DNA of 7,817 nt from CAZOHN01 sp964579325 (GCA_964579325.1 CAZOHN010000170.1:1-7817), one strand, 5' to 3'. Positions 1 to 6,820 are shown, counted from the stretch's first letter. The notes: generated from the letters alone by a model not told the origin. Numbers and translations are program-made.

Positions 1-1402
1 CGCCGCACTGGTGGCACATCAGCCGCTTGAGGAACCGGTGCTCGACCATCCGCGCCGAGCAGTGATCGCAACCGATCTGGTGGCCGCAGGCCCGGCAGAG
101 GGTGACCGGCGCATAGCCGCGGCGGTTGAGGAACAGGAGCGACTGCTCGCCGCGCGCGATGCGCTCCTGCACCGCCGCGGCAAGGGGGGCCGAGATCCAG
201 CGGTTCGACGGGAGCTCCTGGTCGCGCATGTCGACGGTGCGCAGGTCGGGCAGGACGGCGGCGCCGAAGCGCGCGTTCAGGTCGAGCCGGCGGTACTTCC
301 CGGCGTCGGCGTTGGCCCAGGTCTCCAGCGACGGCGTGGCCGTGGCGAGCACGACCTGCGCGCCGCAGATCGAGGCGCGCAGCACCGCCATGTCGCGGGC
401 GTTGTAGAGCACGCCCTCCTCCTGCTTGTAGGAGGTGTCGTGTTCCTCGTCGACGACGACCAGTCCGAGTTCGCGAAACGGCAGGAAGAGCGCCGAGCGC
501 GCGCCGACAACGAGGCCCGCGCCGCCCTCGCCGACCATACGCCATACGCGGCGCCGTTCGGTCAGGGTGAGGCCGGAGTGCCACTCGGCGGGACGGGCGC
601 CAAAGCGGGCCTCGACGCGGCCGAGGAATCCCGCCGTCAAGGCGATTTCCGGTATCAGGACAAGTGCTTGCCGGCCCTTTCTCAGGCACTCGGCAACCGC
701 TTCAAGGTAAACCTCGGTCTTGCCGGATCCGGTCACGCCCTTGAGGAGCGTCGTCGAATAGGTCCCGGCCGCGACCTTGAGCGCCTCAGCCGCTGCGATC
801 TGGTCGCCGGTCAGGTCGTTGCCGGGCAGGTCGGGGTCAAGGAGCGGGAAGGGAAGGTCCCTGGGGCTTTCCTCCTCGCGCAGTGCGCCCTGTGCCAGGA
901 GCCCCTTGAGGACGCCGGGCCCCACGCCCGCAGCCTGTGCGAGTTCCGACGGTGTCACGGCGGCCCCGCCATATTCCGCCAGAACCTCCAGGACCCGTGC
1001 CCGAGCCTCGGTCATCCGGTCAGGCTCGGCAGGCCCGCGGCGGATCACCTTGCGCATCGCGGGCGCATCGCCGAGGCCCGGCGCGCGGGTGGCGAGGCGA
1101 AGCATGGCGGGCAGGGGCGTGAGGGTGTAGTCGGCCGCGCGCACCAGAAAGCTGCGCAGTTCCGCCCGCATCGGGGCGGCGTCGAGCACGCGCGTCGCGC
1201 TGCGCACCTTGGCGGGGTCGAAGCCGCCTTCGCCGGGGCCCCAGACCACGCCGAGCACCCGGCGCGGACCCAGCGGCACCTCGACGAAATCGCCGGTCCC
1301 GCAGCCACCCTCGGGCGCCTTGTAGTCGAGCATCCGCCCGATCGGCTCGGTCGTGAGCACGCCGATCAGCTCGCTTTCGGCAAACAGCGCGCCCTCGCGC
1401 AT
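1..1402 (-). CDS. priA: Primosomal protein N' (replication restart helicase PriA), N-terminal 467 residues, partial
   Basis: PriA is a 3'-to-5' superfamily 2 helicase that binds stalled or collapsed forks and reloads the replisome through the DnaB loader. Reading the minus strand from the ATG at 1402 gives an open frame to the window edge. Residues 1 to about 100 fit the 3'-end-binding domain (GVLTTEPIGRMLDY near the start). A winged-helix region follows, then helicase lobe 1 with Walker A GVTGSGKTEVYL (Lys at residue 228) and a DEEHD box at residues 318-322. Near the edge lie three CxxC pairs at residues 436/439, 445/448 and 463/466, the start of the zinc-binding insertion. PriA is usually about 730 residues, so the second helicase lobe and the last cysteine pair lie outside. 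The start follows a GGAGG only 4 nt upstream, with a second copy 15 nt upstream. The gene is divergent from tal. Family assignment is firm. Confidence 0.96.
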   Translation of the reverse strand, partial: MREGALFAESELIGVLTTEPIGRMLDYKAPEGGCGTGDFVEVPLGPRRVLGVVWGPGEGGFDPAKVRSATRVLDAAPMRAELRSFLVRAADYTLTPLPAMLRLATRAPGLGDAPAMRKVIRRGPAEPDRMTEARARVLEVLAEYGGAAVTPSELAQAAGVGPGVLKGLLAQGALREEESPRDLPFPLLDPDLPGNDLTGDQIAAAEALKVAAGTYSTTLLKGVTGSGKTEVYLEAVAECLRKGRQALVLIPEIALTAGFLGRVEARFGARPAEWHSGLTLTERRRVWRMVGEGGAGLVVGARSALFLPFRELGLVVVDEEHDTSYKQEEGVLYNARDMAVLRASICGAQVVLATATPSLETWANADAGKYRRLDLNARFGAAVLPDLRTVDMRDQELPSNRWISAPLAAAVQERIARGEQSLLFLNRRGYAPVTLCRACGHQIGCDHCSARMVEHRFLKRLMCHQCG

Positions 1403-1403
1403 C

Positions 1404-1431
1404 GCACCTCCGCAGCACCTCCGAAGCACCC
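1404..1431 (-). repeat. Tandem 11-bp repeat carrying two Shine-Dalgarno copies upstream of priA
   Basis: Two near-identical 11-bp units (GCACCTCCGCA, GCACCTCCGAA) and a partial third (GCACCC) sit directly before the priA start. Read on the minus strand, each full unit contains GGAGGTGC, so priA has GGAGG 4 nt and again 15 nt upstream of its ATG. Neither spacing is the usual 6-9 nt. The repeat is seen directly; any role in translation is inference. Confidence 0.55.
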
Positions 1432-1517
1432 CGGGGCTTTCCGCAGGGGTCTCCATCGGCTATGACAGCGCCCAACGCGGGCGACAACCCCCGCAAGGAA
1501 CCCCCGGAGCCCCAGCC

Positions 1518-2171
1518 ATGAAGTTCTTCGTCGATACCGCCGACACCGATGCCATCCGCGAGCTTGCCGACCTCGGGATGGTGGACGGCGTGACCACCAA
1601 TCCGTCGCTGATCCTGAAGGCCGGGCGCGACATCATGGAGGTCACGAAGGAAATCTGCGACATGGTCTCCGGCCCGGTTTCTGCCGAGGTCGTGGCGACC
1701 GAGGCCGAGGCGATGCTGGCCGAGGGCCGCAAGCTGGCGAAGATCGCGCCGAACATCGCGATCAAGCTGCCGCTGACCTGGGACGGGCTGAAGGCTTGCA
1801 AGGTGCTTTCCGGCGAGGGCCACATGGTCAACGTGACGCTCTGCTTCTCGGCCGCGCAGGCGCTGCTGGCAGCAAAGGCCGGGGCCACGTTCATCTCGCC
1901 CTTCGTGGGGCGCCTGGACGACATCCACCTCGACGGGATGCAACTCATCGCCGACATCCGGGTTATCTACGACAACTACGGCTTCGAGACCCAGATCCTC
2001 ACCGCCTCGGTCCGCACCGTGAACCATGCCATCGAGGCCGCCAAGATCGGCGCCGATGTGATGACGGCGCCGCCGAGCGTGATCAAGGCGATGGCCCAGC
2101 ACCCGCTGACCGACAAGGGCCTCGACCAGTTCCTGAAGGATTGGGCAAAGACGGGGCAGAAAATCCTTTGA
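1518..2171 (+). CDS. tal: Transaldolase, small TalC/FSA-type subfamily
   Basis: Transaldolase moves a dihydroxyacetone unit between sedoheptulose 7-phosphate and erythrose 4-phosphate through a Schiff base, in the cytoplasmic non-oxidative pentose phosphate pathway. The 217-residue protein is the usual length for the small single-barrel subfamily. It begins MKFFVDTAD and carries GVTTNPSLI at residues 24-32. The Schiff-base lysine is K83 in IKLPLT. Aligned by hand to E. coli fructose-6-phosphate aldolase, residue 57 is Glu where FSA has Gln59, residue 129 is Phe where FSA has Tyr131, and residue 127 is Ser where FSA has Ala129. All three are the transaldolase state, so I call transaldolase rather than F6P aldolase. 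The frame is open upstream to 1353, but the ATG at 1518 has GGAG 8 nt ahead and begins where family homology begins. It heads the plus-strand gene cluster. Confidence 0.93.
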   Translation: MKFFVDTADTDAIRELADLGMVDGVTTNPSLILKAGRDIMEVTKEICDMVSGPVSAEVVATEAEAMLAEGRKLAKIAPNIAIKLPLTWDGLKACKVLSGEGHMVNVTLCFSAAQALLAAKAGATFISPFVGRLDDIHLDGMQLIADIRVIYDNYGFETQILTASVRTVNHAIEAAKIGADVMTAPPSVIKAMAQHPLTDKGLDQFLKDWAKTGQKIL

Positions 2172-2225
2172 TCTGCCAGCGGGAATGTTGGAAAAGTGCA
2201 AGGGCCTAAACATGAGGGCCACCGG

Positions 2226-2930
2226 ATGGGCAAGCCCGTGACGATCGAGAACGACATGCGCGAGCGGATCATGGCCGCGCCCGAGGTTATCCTCGAGGAC
2301 CGCGACCTGATGCGCGCGCTGATCGCCGCCAACGAGCGCGCGATGGGTGCCAACATCGTCGACCTGCGCGGCATCGCGATGGAGCGGCTCGAAGCGCGCC
2401 TGGACCGGCTCGAGGACACCCACCGCAGCGTGATCGCGGCGGCCTACGAGAACCTCGCCGGCACCAACCAGGTTCATCGCGCCGTTCTGCAGCTTCTGGA
2501 GCCGACCGATTTCCAGAACTTCCTGCGGGTGCTCGGTTCCGAGGTCTCCGAGATCCTGCGTGTCGACTGCCTGCGCCTGGTGCTCGAGTCGGCGCAGGCT
2601 GGCGAGGCCGGCGGCGCGAAGATGCCAGAGGTGGTAACGGTGGCGGGGCCGGGCTTTGTCTCGGCCTACGTCGGCAAGGGCCGGACCCCACCCGACCGGC
2701 AGGTGACCCTGCGCCAGGTCGTCCCGGAAAGCGATGCCGTCTATGGCGAGGCCGCGGGATGGGTGCGCTCCGAGGCCCTGATCCGGCTCGATCTTGGCGC
2801 GGGGCGGCTCCCGGGCATGGTCGCCATGGGCGCCGAGGACCCGCACCAGTTCAAGCCCACCCAGGGCACCGATCTTCTGGCCTTCTTCGGCGGCGTCTTC
2901 GAGCGGGCGATGCGCCGCTGGCTGGCGTGA
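2226..2930 (+). CDS. DUF484 family protein, GAF-like, next to xerC
   Basis: This is a member of the DUF484 family, whose biochemical role is not established. The 234-residue protein starts with a helical section including ILEDRDLMRAL and NIVDLRG, then a charged stretch MERLEARLDRLEDTHR (about residues 51-66) likely to form a short coiled coil. The conserved segment AYENLAGTNQVHRAVL follows, then an alpha/beta region ending in DPHQFKPTQGTDLL and FFGGVFERAMRRWLA. That C-terminal block is typical of the family, which is considered GAF-like. I prefer the ATG at 2226, with GAGGG 7 nt ahead, over an in-frame GTG at 2196 with a weaker upstream context. It lies 54 bp after tal and overlaps xerC by 4 bp (GTGA). 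E. coli yigA is also DUF484 and sits directly upstream of xerC. A function linked to XerC is inference from this context. Confidence 0.9.
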   Translation: MGKPVTIENDMRERIMAAPEVILEDRDLMRALIAANERAMGANIVDLRGIAMERLEARLDRLEDTHRSVIAAAYENLAGTNQVHRAVLQLLEPTDFQNFLRVLGSEVSEILRVDCLRLVLESAQAGEAGGAKMPEVVTVAGPGFVSAYVGKGRTPPDRQVTLRQVVPESDAVYGEAAGWVRSEALIRLDLGAGRLPGMVAMGAEDPHQFKPTQGTDLLAFFGGVFERAMRRWLA

Positions 2931-3853
2931 GCTTCCTGCCGCCCGCACGGGCGGATGCGCTCGGGGCATGGCTCTCGGCGCTGAAGTCCCTTGACGGGCG
3001 GGCCGAGGCCACGGTCGAGGCCTACCGGGCGGACGTTCTGGGTTTCCTTGCCTTCTTGGGCCAGCATTCCGGTGGCGAAGGCGGCCTTGCCCCGCTCGCC
3101 CGCTTGACTGTCACCGACATGCGCGCCTGGATGGCCCACGAACGGGGGCGGGGCCTTGGCGCCCGGTCGCTGGCCCGCGCGCTCTCATCGGTCAAGGGAT
3201 TCATGCGCTGGCTGGCCGAGCGAGAAGGGTTCGACCCGACCGCCGTCCTGTCCACCCGCGCGCCGAAATACACCCGCAAGCTGCCGCGCCCGCTGAGTGT
3301 CGATGCCGCGCGGGATGTCATCGAGACCGTGGAGCTGCAGTCCGGCGAGCCCTGGGTCGCGGCGCGGGATACGGCCGTCGTGACGCTGCTCTATGGCTGC
3401 GGGCTGCGGATTTCCGAAGCGTTGTCACTGACCGGCCGCGAGGCCGACCCGGGCGATGTGCTGCGGATCACCGGCAAGGGCGGCAAGGAACGGGTGGTTC
3501 CGGTGATCCCTGCCGCGCGCGAGGCGGTGCGCGCCTATGTCCGGATCTGCCCTTTCGACCTCTCCGCCGACGCCGCCCTGTTCCGGGGCGTCCGCGGTGG
3601 GCCCCTGAACGCGCGACTGATCGCCAAGGTGATGGAGCGGACGCGGATGCAGCTTGGCCTGCCGGCGACGGCCACGCCGCACGCGCTGCGCCATTCCTTC
3701 GCCACCCATCTCCTCGATGCCGGCGGCGACCTGCGGTCGATCCAGGAGCTCCTGGGGCACTCGTCGCTGTCGACGACCGAGGCCTACACCGCGGTCGATA
3801 CCGCGAGACTGATGGAAGTCTACGCGCGTGCGCACCCGCGGGCGCGCGGATGA
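2927..3853 (+). CDS. xerC: Tyrosine recombinase XerC
   Basis: XerC acts with XerD at the chromosomal dif site, under FtsK control, to resolve chromosome dimers before division. The 308-residue protein has the normal Xer length. An N-terminal SAM-like core-binding domain covers about residues 1-100 (TVEAYRADVLGFLAFL and SSVKGFMRWL). The catalytic domain follows with a complete active site: R161 in GCGLRISEAL, K184 in ITGKGGKER, H252 and R255 in HALRHSFATHLL, H278 in LLGHSSLSTTEAYT, and the nucleophile Y287 in the same motif. The GTG start at 2927 is placed by its overlap with the DUF484 stop and by the start of Xer homology. It has no clear Shine-Dalgarno, which fits translational coupling. 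The frame extends upstream to 2759 only as a shadow of DUF484. XerC rather than XerD is chosen from the DUF484 context and is slightly less certain than the family. Confidence 0.93.
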   Translation: MSFLPPARADALGAWLSALKSLDGRAEATVEAYRADVLGFLAFLGQHSGGEGGLAPLARLTVTDMRAWMAHERGRGLGARSLARALSSVKGFMRWLAEREGFDPTAVLSTRAPKYTRKLPRPLSVDAARDVIETVELQSGEPWVAARDTAVVTLLYGCGLRISEALSLTGREADPGDVLRITGKGGKERVVPVIPAAREAVRAYVRICPFDLSADAALFRGVRGGPLNARLIAKVMERTRMQLGLPATATPHALRHSFATHLLDAGGDLRSIQELLGHSSLSTTEAYTAVDTARLMEVYARAHPRARG

Positions 3854-3899
3854 CGCATCAGGCGTTGCCCGCAGTGACCGAATCCGACATGACGGCCCG

Positions 3900-4595
3900 A
3901 TGACACCGCAGACCCGCGCCCTTCTTGTCCATCTCTTCACTGCCTCCGGGGCCGTCTTCGCCATGCTGGCGATGCTCGCTGCCGTCGCCCAGCAGTGGGA
4001 TGTGATGTTCCTCTGGCTCGTCGTGGCGCTGATCGTCGATGGCATCGACGGCCCGCTTGCGCGGCGCTACCAGGTCAAGACCTACGCACCCCAGATCGAC
4101 GGGGTGCTGATGGACCTGATCATCGACTATCTCACCTACGTCTTCATCCCGGCATACGCGCTTTTCGCATCCGGCCTCCTGCCCGGATGGACGGGCTGGA
4201 TCGCGATCATCGTGATCACCTTCACCTCGGCGATCTACTTTGCCGACACCCGGATGAAGACCAAGGACATGTCGTTCTCCGGCTTTCCGGCCTGCTGGAA
4301 CATGGTCATCATCGTGATCTTCGCCGTGCAGCCGGCGTTCTGGGCGACGCTCCTGATGGTGGTCCTGTTCGCTGGGGCGATGTTCTCTCCCCTGAGGTTC
4401 GTGCATCCCGTGCGCACCGAGCGGTGGCGGGCAATCACACTGCCGGTGGCTGTCGCCTGGACGCTGTTCGCGGCCTGGGCGGCCTGGGTGGATTTCCACC
4501 CGCAGAGCTGGGCGCTGTGGGGGCTGGTCGTGACCTCGCTCTATCTCTGCTTCGCAGGAATCCTGCAGCAGGTTCTGTTCGGCGACGCGGGCTGA
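3900..4595 (+). CDS. pcs: Phosphatidylcholine synthase (CDP-diacylglycerol:choline phosphatidyltransferase)
   Basis: Pcs condenses CDP-diacylglycerol with choline to give phosphatidylcholine and CMP in the inner membrane. The 231-residue protein is strongly hydrophobic, with about eight likely membrane segments (for example around residues 10-30, 79-95, 98-114, 132-147, 149-163, 178-194 and 205-224). The CDP-alcohol phosphotransferase signature is D50-G51-x2-A54-R55, then G68-x3-D72-x3-D76. There are 12 residues between R55 and G68; the general family has 8-9, and the longer spacer is, as I recall, typical of bacterial Pcs. These aspartates coordinate the divalent metal and substrate. The ATG at 3900 is chosen because the protein start MTPQTRALLVHLFTASG looks native, although the Shine-Dalgarno is poor. 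The frame continues upstream to 3828 inside xerC. It starts 46 bp after xerC and is probably co-transcribed. Choline would have to be imported or made elsewhere. Confidence 0.92.
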   Translation: MTPQTRALLVHLFTASGAVFAMLAMLAAVAQQWDVMFLWLVVALIVDGIDGPLARRYQVKTYAPQIDGVLMDLIIDYLTYVFIPAYALFASGLLPGWTGWIAIIVITFTSAIYFADTRMKTKDMSFSGFPACWNMVIIVIFAVQPAFWATLLMVVLFAGAMFSPLRFVHPVRTERWRAITLPVAVAWTLFAAWAAWVDFHPQSWALWGLVVTSLYLCFAGILQQVLFGDAG

Positions 4596-4722
4596 CAGCG
4601 CGCTCTCGAACTCGTTGCCATGGATCGGCGCGGCGAGGGGCCTTGCGATGAATTTCTCGTGTCAGGCGCTTCCGCGGGGCTGGACGCCCGGGCTCTCAAC
4701 GCCATGTCGAAGGCAGCAAAGC

Positions 4723-4726
4723 GAGG
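4723..4726 (+). promoter_or_regulatory. Ribosome binding site deciding the start of the small gene
   Basis: GAGG lies 7 nt before the ATG at 4734. The alternative in-frame starts at 4620 and 4704 lack a comparable site, so this favours the 88-residue form of the hypothetical membrane protein. Confidence 0.5.
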
Positions 4727-4733
4727 TCCGTCA

Positions 4734-5000
4734 ATGTCCCGAATTGAGTCCGCCTTCATCGCCGCCGATGGGCCTGCCCCCCATCGCCTGCGTACCGAGG
4801 CCGCGCTTGCCGCCATCGAGGCCGAGCGCCGCGCGGTGGAACGGTCAGGCGCCGTCGTGATGCACGCGCTGTTCGCGTTCGGAGAGGCCGCAAGGCGCGG
4901 AAGACTGGCGCGCGCGGTCGCCGTCTCGCGCAGCCTTTGCATTGTGGCCGCGGGGGTCATCCCCGTGGCCCTGTTCTGGTCCCTCGTCTGGCCGGGTTGA
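4734..5000 (+). CDS. Hypothetical small protein with C-terminal membrane segment
   Basis: I do not recognise this protein. Starting at the ATG at 4734 it is 88 residues long. Residues 1-40 are hydrophilic and alanine-rich, with a probable charged helix (AALAAIEAERRAVERSG). A moderately hydrophobic patch lies at residues 39-50, then a basic stretch EAARRGRLAR, then one strong hydrophobic segment at about residues 66-86 ending in VALFWSLVWPG. This predicts a tail-anchored or single-pass inner-membrane protein. The start is supported by GAGG 7 nt upstream and by codons richer in G/C at third positions from there on. The same frame is open back to 4620, with an ATG at 4704, but that part looks less coding. 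The gene lies 138 bp after pcs and ends 11 bp before the convergent DUF3253 stop. A spurious frame in GC-rich DNA remains possible. Confidence 0.55.
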   Translation: MSRIESAFIAADGPAPHRLRTEAALAAIEAERRAVERSGAVVMHALFAFGEAARRGRLARAVAVSRSLCIVAAGVIPVALFWSLVWPG

Positions 5001-5011
5001 CGCCGCACGTC

Positions 5012-5257
5012 TTACGGCATCCCGAGCCGGATCGGTCCGGGAGCTGACAGGGCGTCAACCGGCACGCCGTGTTGCGTCGCTACAAGCCACCCTTCCGCCT
5101 GCAGGTTGCGCGCTACGCGCCGCACATCGGGCAGGATGGCCTGCCAGTCGGGGGACAGCGCCTGCGCCACTTCCGAAGGGCAGAATGTCCCGCCGCGACC
5201 GCGTTCCAGTGCGAGATCCTTCAGCGCCACCTCGATGGCCGTATCGTCGGGACGCAT
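5012..5257 (-). CDS. DUF3253 family small protein
   Basis: This 81-residue protein matches the DUF3253 pattern as I know it: a leading helix (AIEVALKDLALERG), then TFCPSEVAQAL, a tryptophan-containing helix with ILPDVRRVARNLQ, then GWLVATQHG and a closing PIRL. The family has no established function. The helix-helix-helix-strand order and the CPSEVA segment suggest a winged-helix-like fold, which is inference. The ATG at 5257 overlaps the ligase stop as TGATG, and a GTG one codon earlier (5260) would overlap as GTGA. Either way translation is probably coupled to the ligase. The stop lies 11 bp from the stop of the convergent small gene. A regulatory or accessory role for the ligase is possible but unsupported beyond position. 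Confidence 0.85.
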   Translation of the reverse strand: MRPDDTAIEVALKDLALERGRGGTFCPSEVAQALSPDWQAILPDVRRVARNLQAEGWLVATQHGVPVDALSAPGPIRLGMP

Positions 5258-6813
5258 CACGCCTTGACCGACTCCCGCAGTACCCTCCGCAGGATCTTGC
5301 CGGAGGCCGATTTCGGAATGGCCTCGACGAACCTGAACTCGCGCGGGTGCTTGTAGTGCGCAAGCCGTTCCTCGCAGTGTGCGCGAAGTTCAAGCTCGTC
5401 CGGAACGGCGCCCGGTGCCCGCACGACGAAGGCGATCGGGACTTCCCCGGCGTCCGCATCGGGCGCGCCGATCACGCCGGCATCGGCAACGCCCGGATGC
5501 GAGACAAGAACAGCCTCCACCTCGGCCGGGGCGACCTGGAAGCCCTTGACCTTGATCAGTTCCTTGACCCGGTCGCGGATGAAGAGGTGGCCGTCGCCGT
5601 CGATCAGCGCAATGTCGCCGGTGCGCAGCCAGCCATCCGGCGTGATCGTGGCGGCGGTCGCATCAGGGCGGTTGTGGTAGCCCAGCATCACCTGCGGCCC
5701 CCGCACCCAAAGCTCGCCTTGCTCGCCCCGCGCGCGGTCCTCGCCGGTCTCGGGGTCCACGATCCGGCATTCGGTCGAGGGCACCGCCACCCCTGACGAT
5801 CCGGGTTTCGCGGCATCGTCGGGGGAGATGTGCGAGATCGGGCTGAGTTCGGTCATGCCGTAGGCCTGCGCCGCCTTCGTGCCGAGGCGGCTTGCCACGG
5901 CTTCCGTAAGGGTCGCGTCCGCCGGAGCGGCGGCCGAGCAGACGTGTCGCAGCGCGCTCAAGTCGAATTCATCCACCAGGGGGTGCTTGGCGAGCGCGAG
6001 CGCCACCGGCGGCACGCACCAGACCCTGGAGGTCCCGTGCTCCGACACCAGCCGCAGGAACTCCGGCAGCTCGAAGCGAGGCATCGTGACCGGAACCGTG
6101 CCGCGAGCGAGGCAGAGGTTGAGGAACACGGTCTGGCCGTAGATGTGGAAGAACGGCAGGAACGCGACGGTCCGCTCGCCCCGCTCGAGCCGGACCGCGC
6201 CGATCGCCTGTTCCACGTTCATCACGAGATTGCGGTGGGAGAGCATCACGCCCTTGGGCAGGCCGGTCGTGCCCGAGGAGTAGGGCAGGACCATGGCGTG
6301 GCTTTCGCGGTCCACCGGGGCCTGCATGGCCTGCGGCGCGCCCATCAGTTCGGCCAATGGCAGCGCGCCAGCCGCCTCTCCCAGCACCGCGATCTCGCGC
6401 ACGCCGGTGCCCGCCACGGAGTCCTTCGCCGTGTCGAGGAACTGCGGGATCGTGACGAGAAGCTGCGCGCCGCTGTCGGTGAGCTGGTGCCGGACTTCGG
6501 CTGGGGTGTAGGTCGGGTTGATCGTGGTGAGCGTGCCGCCGGCCCAGGCGACCGCGTGGAACACGGTGGCATATTCGGGGATGTTCGGCGCAAGGATAGC
6601 CACCACCGCGCCGGGGCCGTAGCCGCGTTGCGCCAGCCCACCCGCAAACCGCATCACGCCCTCCCTGAGCGCACCGAAGGTCAGGACACGGCCGGTCGGC
6701 CCGTCGATCAGCGCGGGATCGCCCTCGTGGCCGGCATGGTCGCGGAACACGCGTTCGGTGATCGTGCCGCCGGGGTCGGGCACGGGCGGATAGGGACTCG
6801 GATAGATCGTCAT
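5257..6813 (-). CDS. Acyl-CoA synthetase of the 4-coumarate:CoA ligase-like group (AMP-dependent ligase)
   Basis: The enzyme would activate a carboxylic acid with ATP to an acyl-adenylate and transfer it to CoA. The 518-residue protein has the adenylate-forming motifs in order: phosphate loop YSSGTTGLPKGVMLSH at residues 178-193, FHIYG at 222-226, YGMTE at 318-322, GELWVRGPQVMLGYH at 366-380, TGD at 398-400, RDRVKELIKVKGFQVAP at 413-429 and PKSASGKILRR at 500-510, with catalytic K506. The stretch VPPVALALAKHPLVDEFDLS and the GFQVAP hinge resemble plant 4CL and related bacterial enzymes. The usual SGAAP motif reads SAAAP here (residues 293-297). Substrate cannot be read from sequence: aromatic acids or medium to long fatty acids are both possible. 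The ATG at 6813 has GGAGG 7 nt upstream; the GTG two codons earlier is too close to it. The DUF3253 gene overlaps its stop. Confidence 0.93.
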   Translation of the reverse strand: MTIYPSPYPPVPDPGGTITERVFRDHAGHEGDPALIDGPTGRVLTFGALREGVMRFAGGLAQRGYGPGAVVAILAPNIPEYATVFHAVAWAGGTLTTINPTYTPAEVRHQLTDSGAQLLVTIPQFLDTAKDSVAGTGVREIAVLGEAAGALPLAELMGAPQAMQAPVDRESHAMVLPYSSGTTGLPKGVMLSHRNLVMNVEQAIGAVRLERGERTVAFLPFFHIYGQTVFLNLCLARGTVPVTMPRFELPEFLRLVSEHGTSRVWCVPPVALALAKHPLVDEFDLSALRHVCSAAAPADATLTEAVASRLGTKAAQAYGMTELSPISHISPDDAAKPGSSGVAVPSTECRIVDPETGEDRARGEQGELWVRGPQVMLGYHNRPDATAATITPDGWLRTGDIALIDGDGHLFIRDRVKELIKVKGFQVAPAEVEAVLVSHPGVADAGVIGAPDADAGEVPIAFVVRAPGAVPDELELRAHCEERLAHYKHPREFRFVEAIPKSASGKILRRVLRESVKA

Positions 6814-6820
6814 CGGCACT

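Noticed and set aside
1427..1429. In-frame GTG upstream of the priA ATG
   Set aside because: The added residues (LRRCCGGA) would be read through the ribosome-site repeat and have no family support.
11..1465. 484-codon plus-strand open frame
   Set aside because: It is antisense to priA, whose helicase and zinc motifs are clear; the translation is low-complexity, rich in Arg, Gly and Ala, with no family resemblance.
1403..1517. Possible dif site or divergent promoter between priA and tal
   Set aside because: No AT-rich palindromic dif-like core and no convincing -35/-10 pair is visible. Only a 5-bp GCGGG/CCCGC inverted repeat is present, likely chance.
2201..2220. AGGGCC direct repeat between tal and DUF484
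   Set aside because: Two 6-bp copies 14 nt apart are expected by chance in this composition; the second contributes to the DUF484 ribosome binding site.
2196..2225. GTG start giving DUF484 ten more residues
   Set aside because: Its upstream context is poor, while the ATG at 2226 has GAGGG at good spacing. It cannot be fully excluded.
1020..2969. 649-codon minus-strand open frame
   Set aside because: It runs antisense to tal and DUF484 and overlaps priA in another phase. Long stop-free shadows are expected in GC-rich DNA, and its sequence resembles no protein.
3858..4499. 213-codon minus-strand open frame
   Set aside because: Antisense to pcs; a His/Asp/Arg-rich shadow of the hydrophobic pcs codons.
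4596..4733. 138-bp gap after pcs, checked for a terminator, promoter or small RNA
   Set aside because: No hairpin with a T-run and no clear promoter elements were found by eye.
4541..5008. 155-codon minus-strand open frame opposite the small gene
   Set aside because: Ser/Arg/Ala-rich with no membrane segment or motif, and it overlaps the end of pcs; the plus-strand frame has a better start site.
4942..5796. 284-codon plus-strand open frame
   Set aside because: It begins inside the small gene and runs antisense to DUF3253 and the ligase, both better supported.
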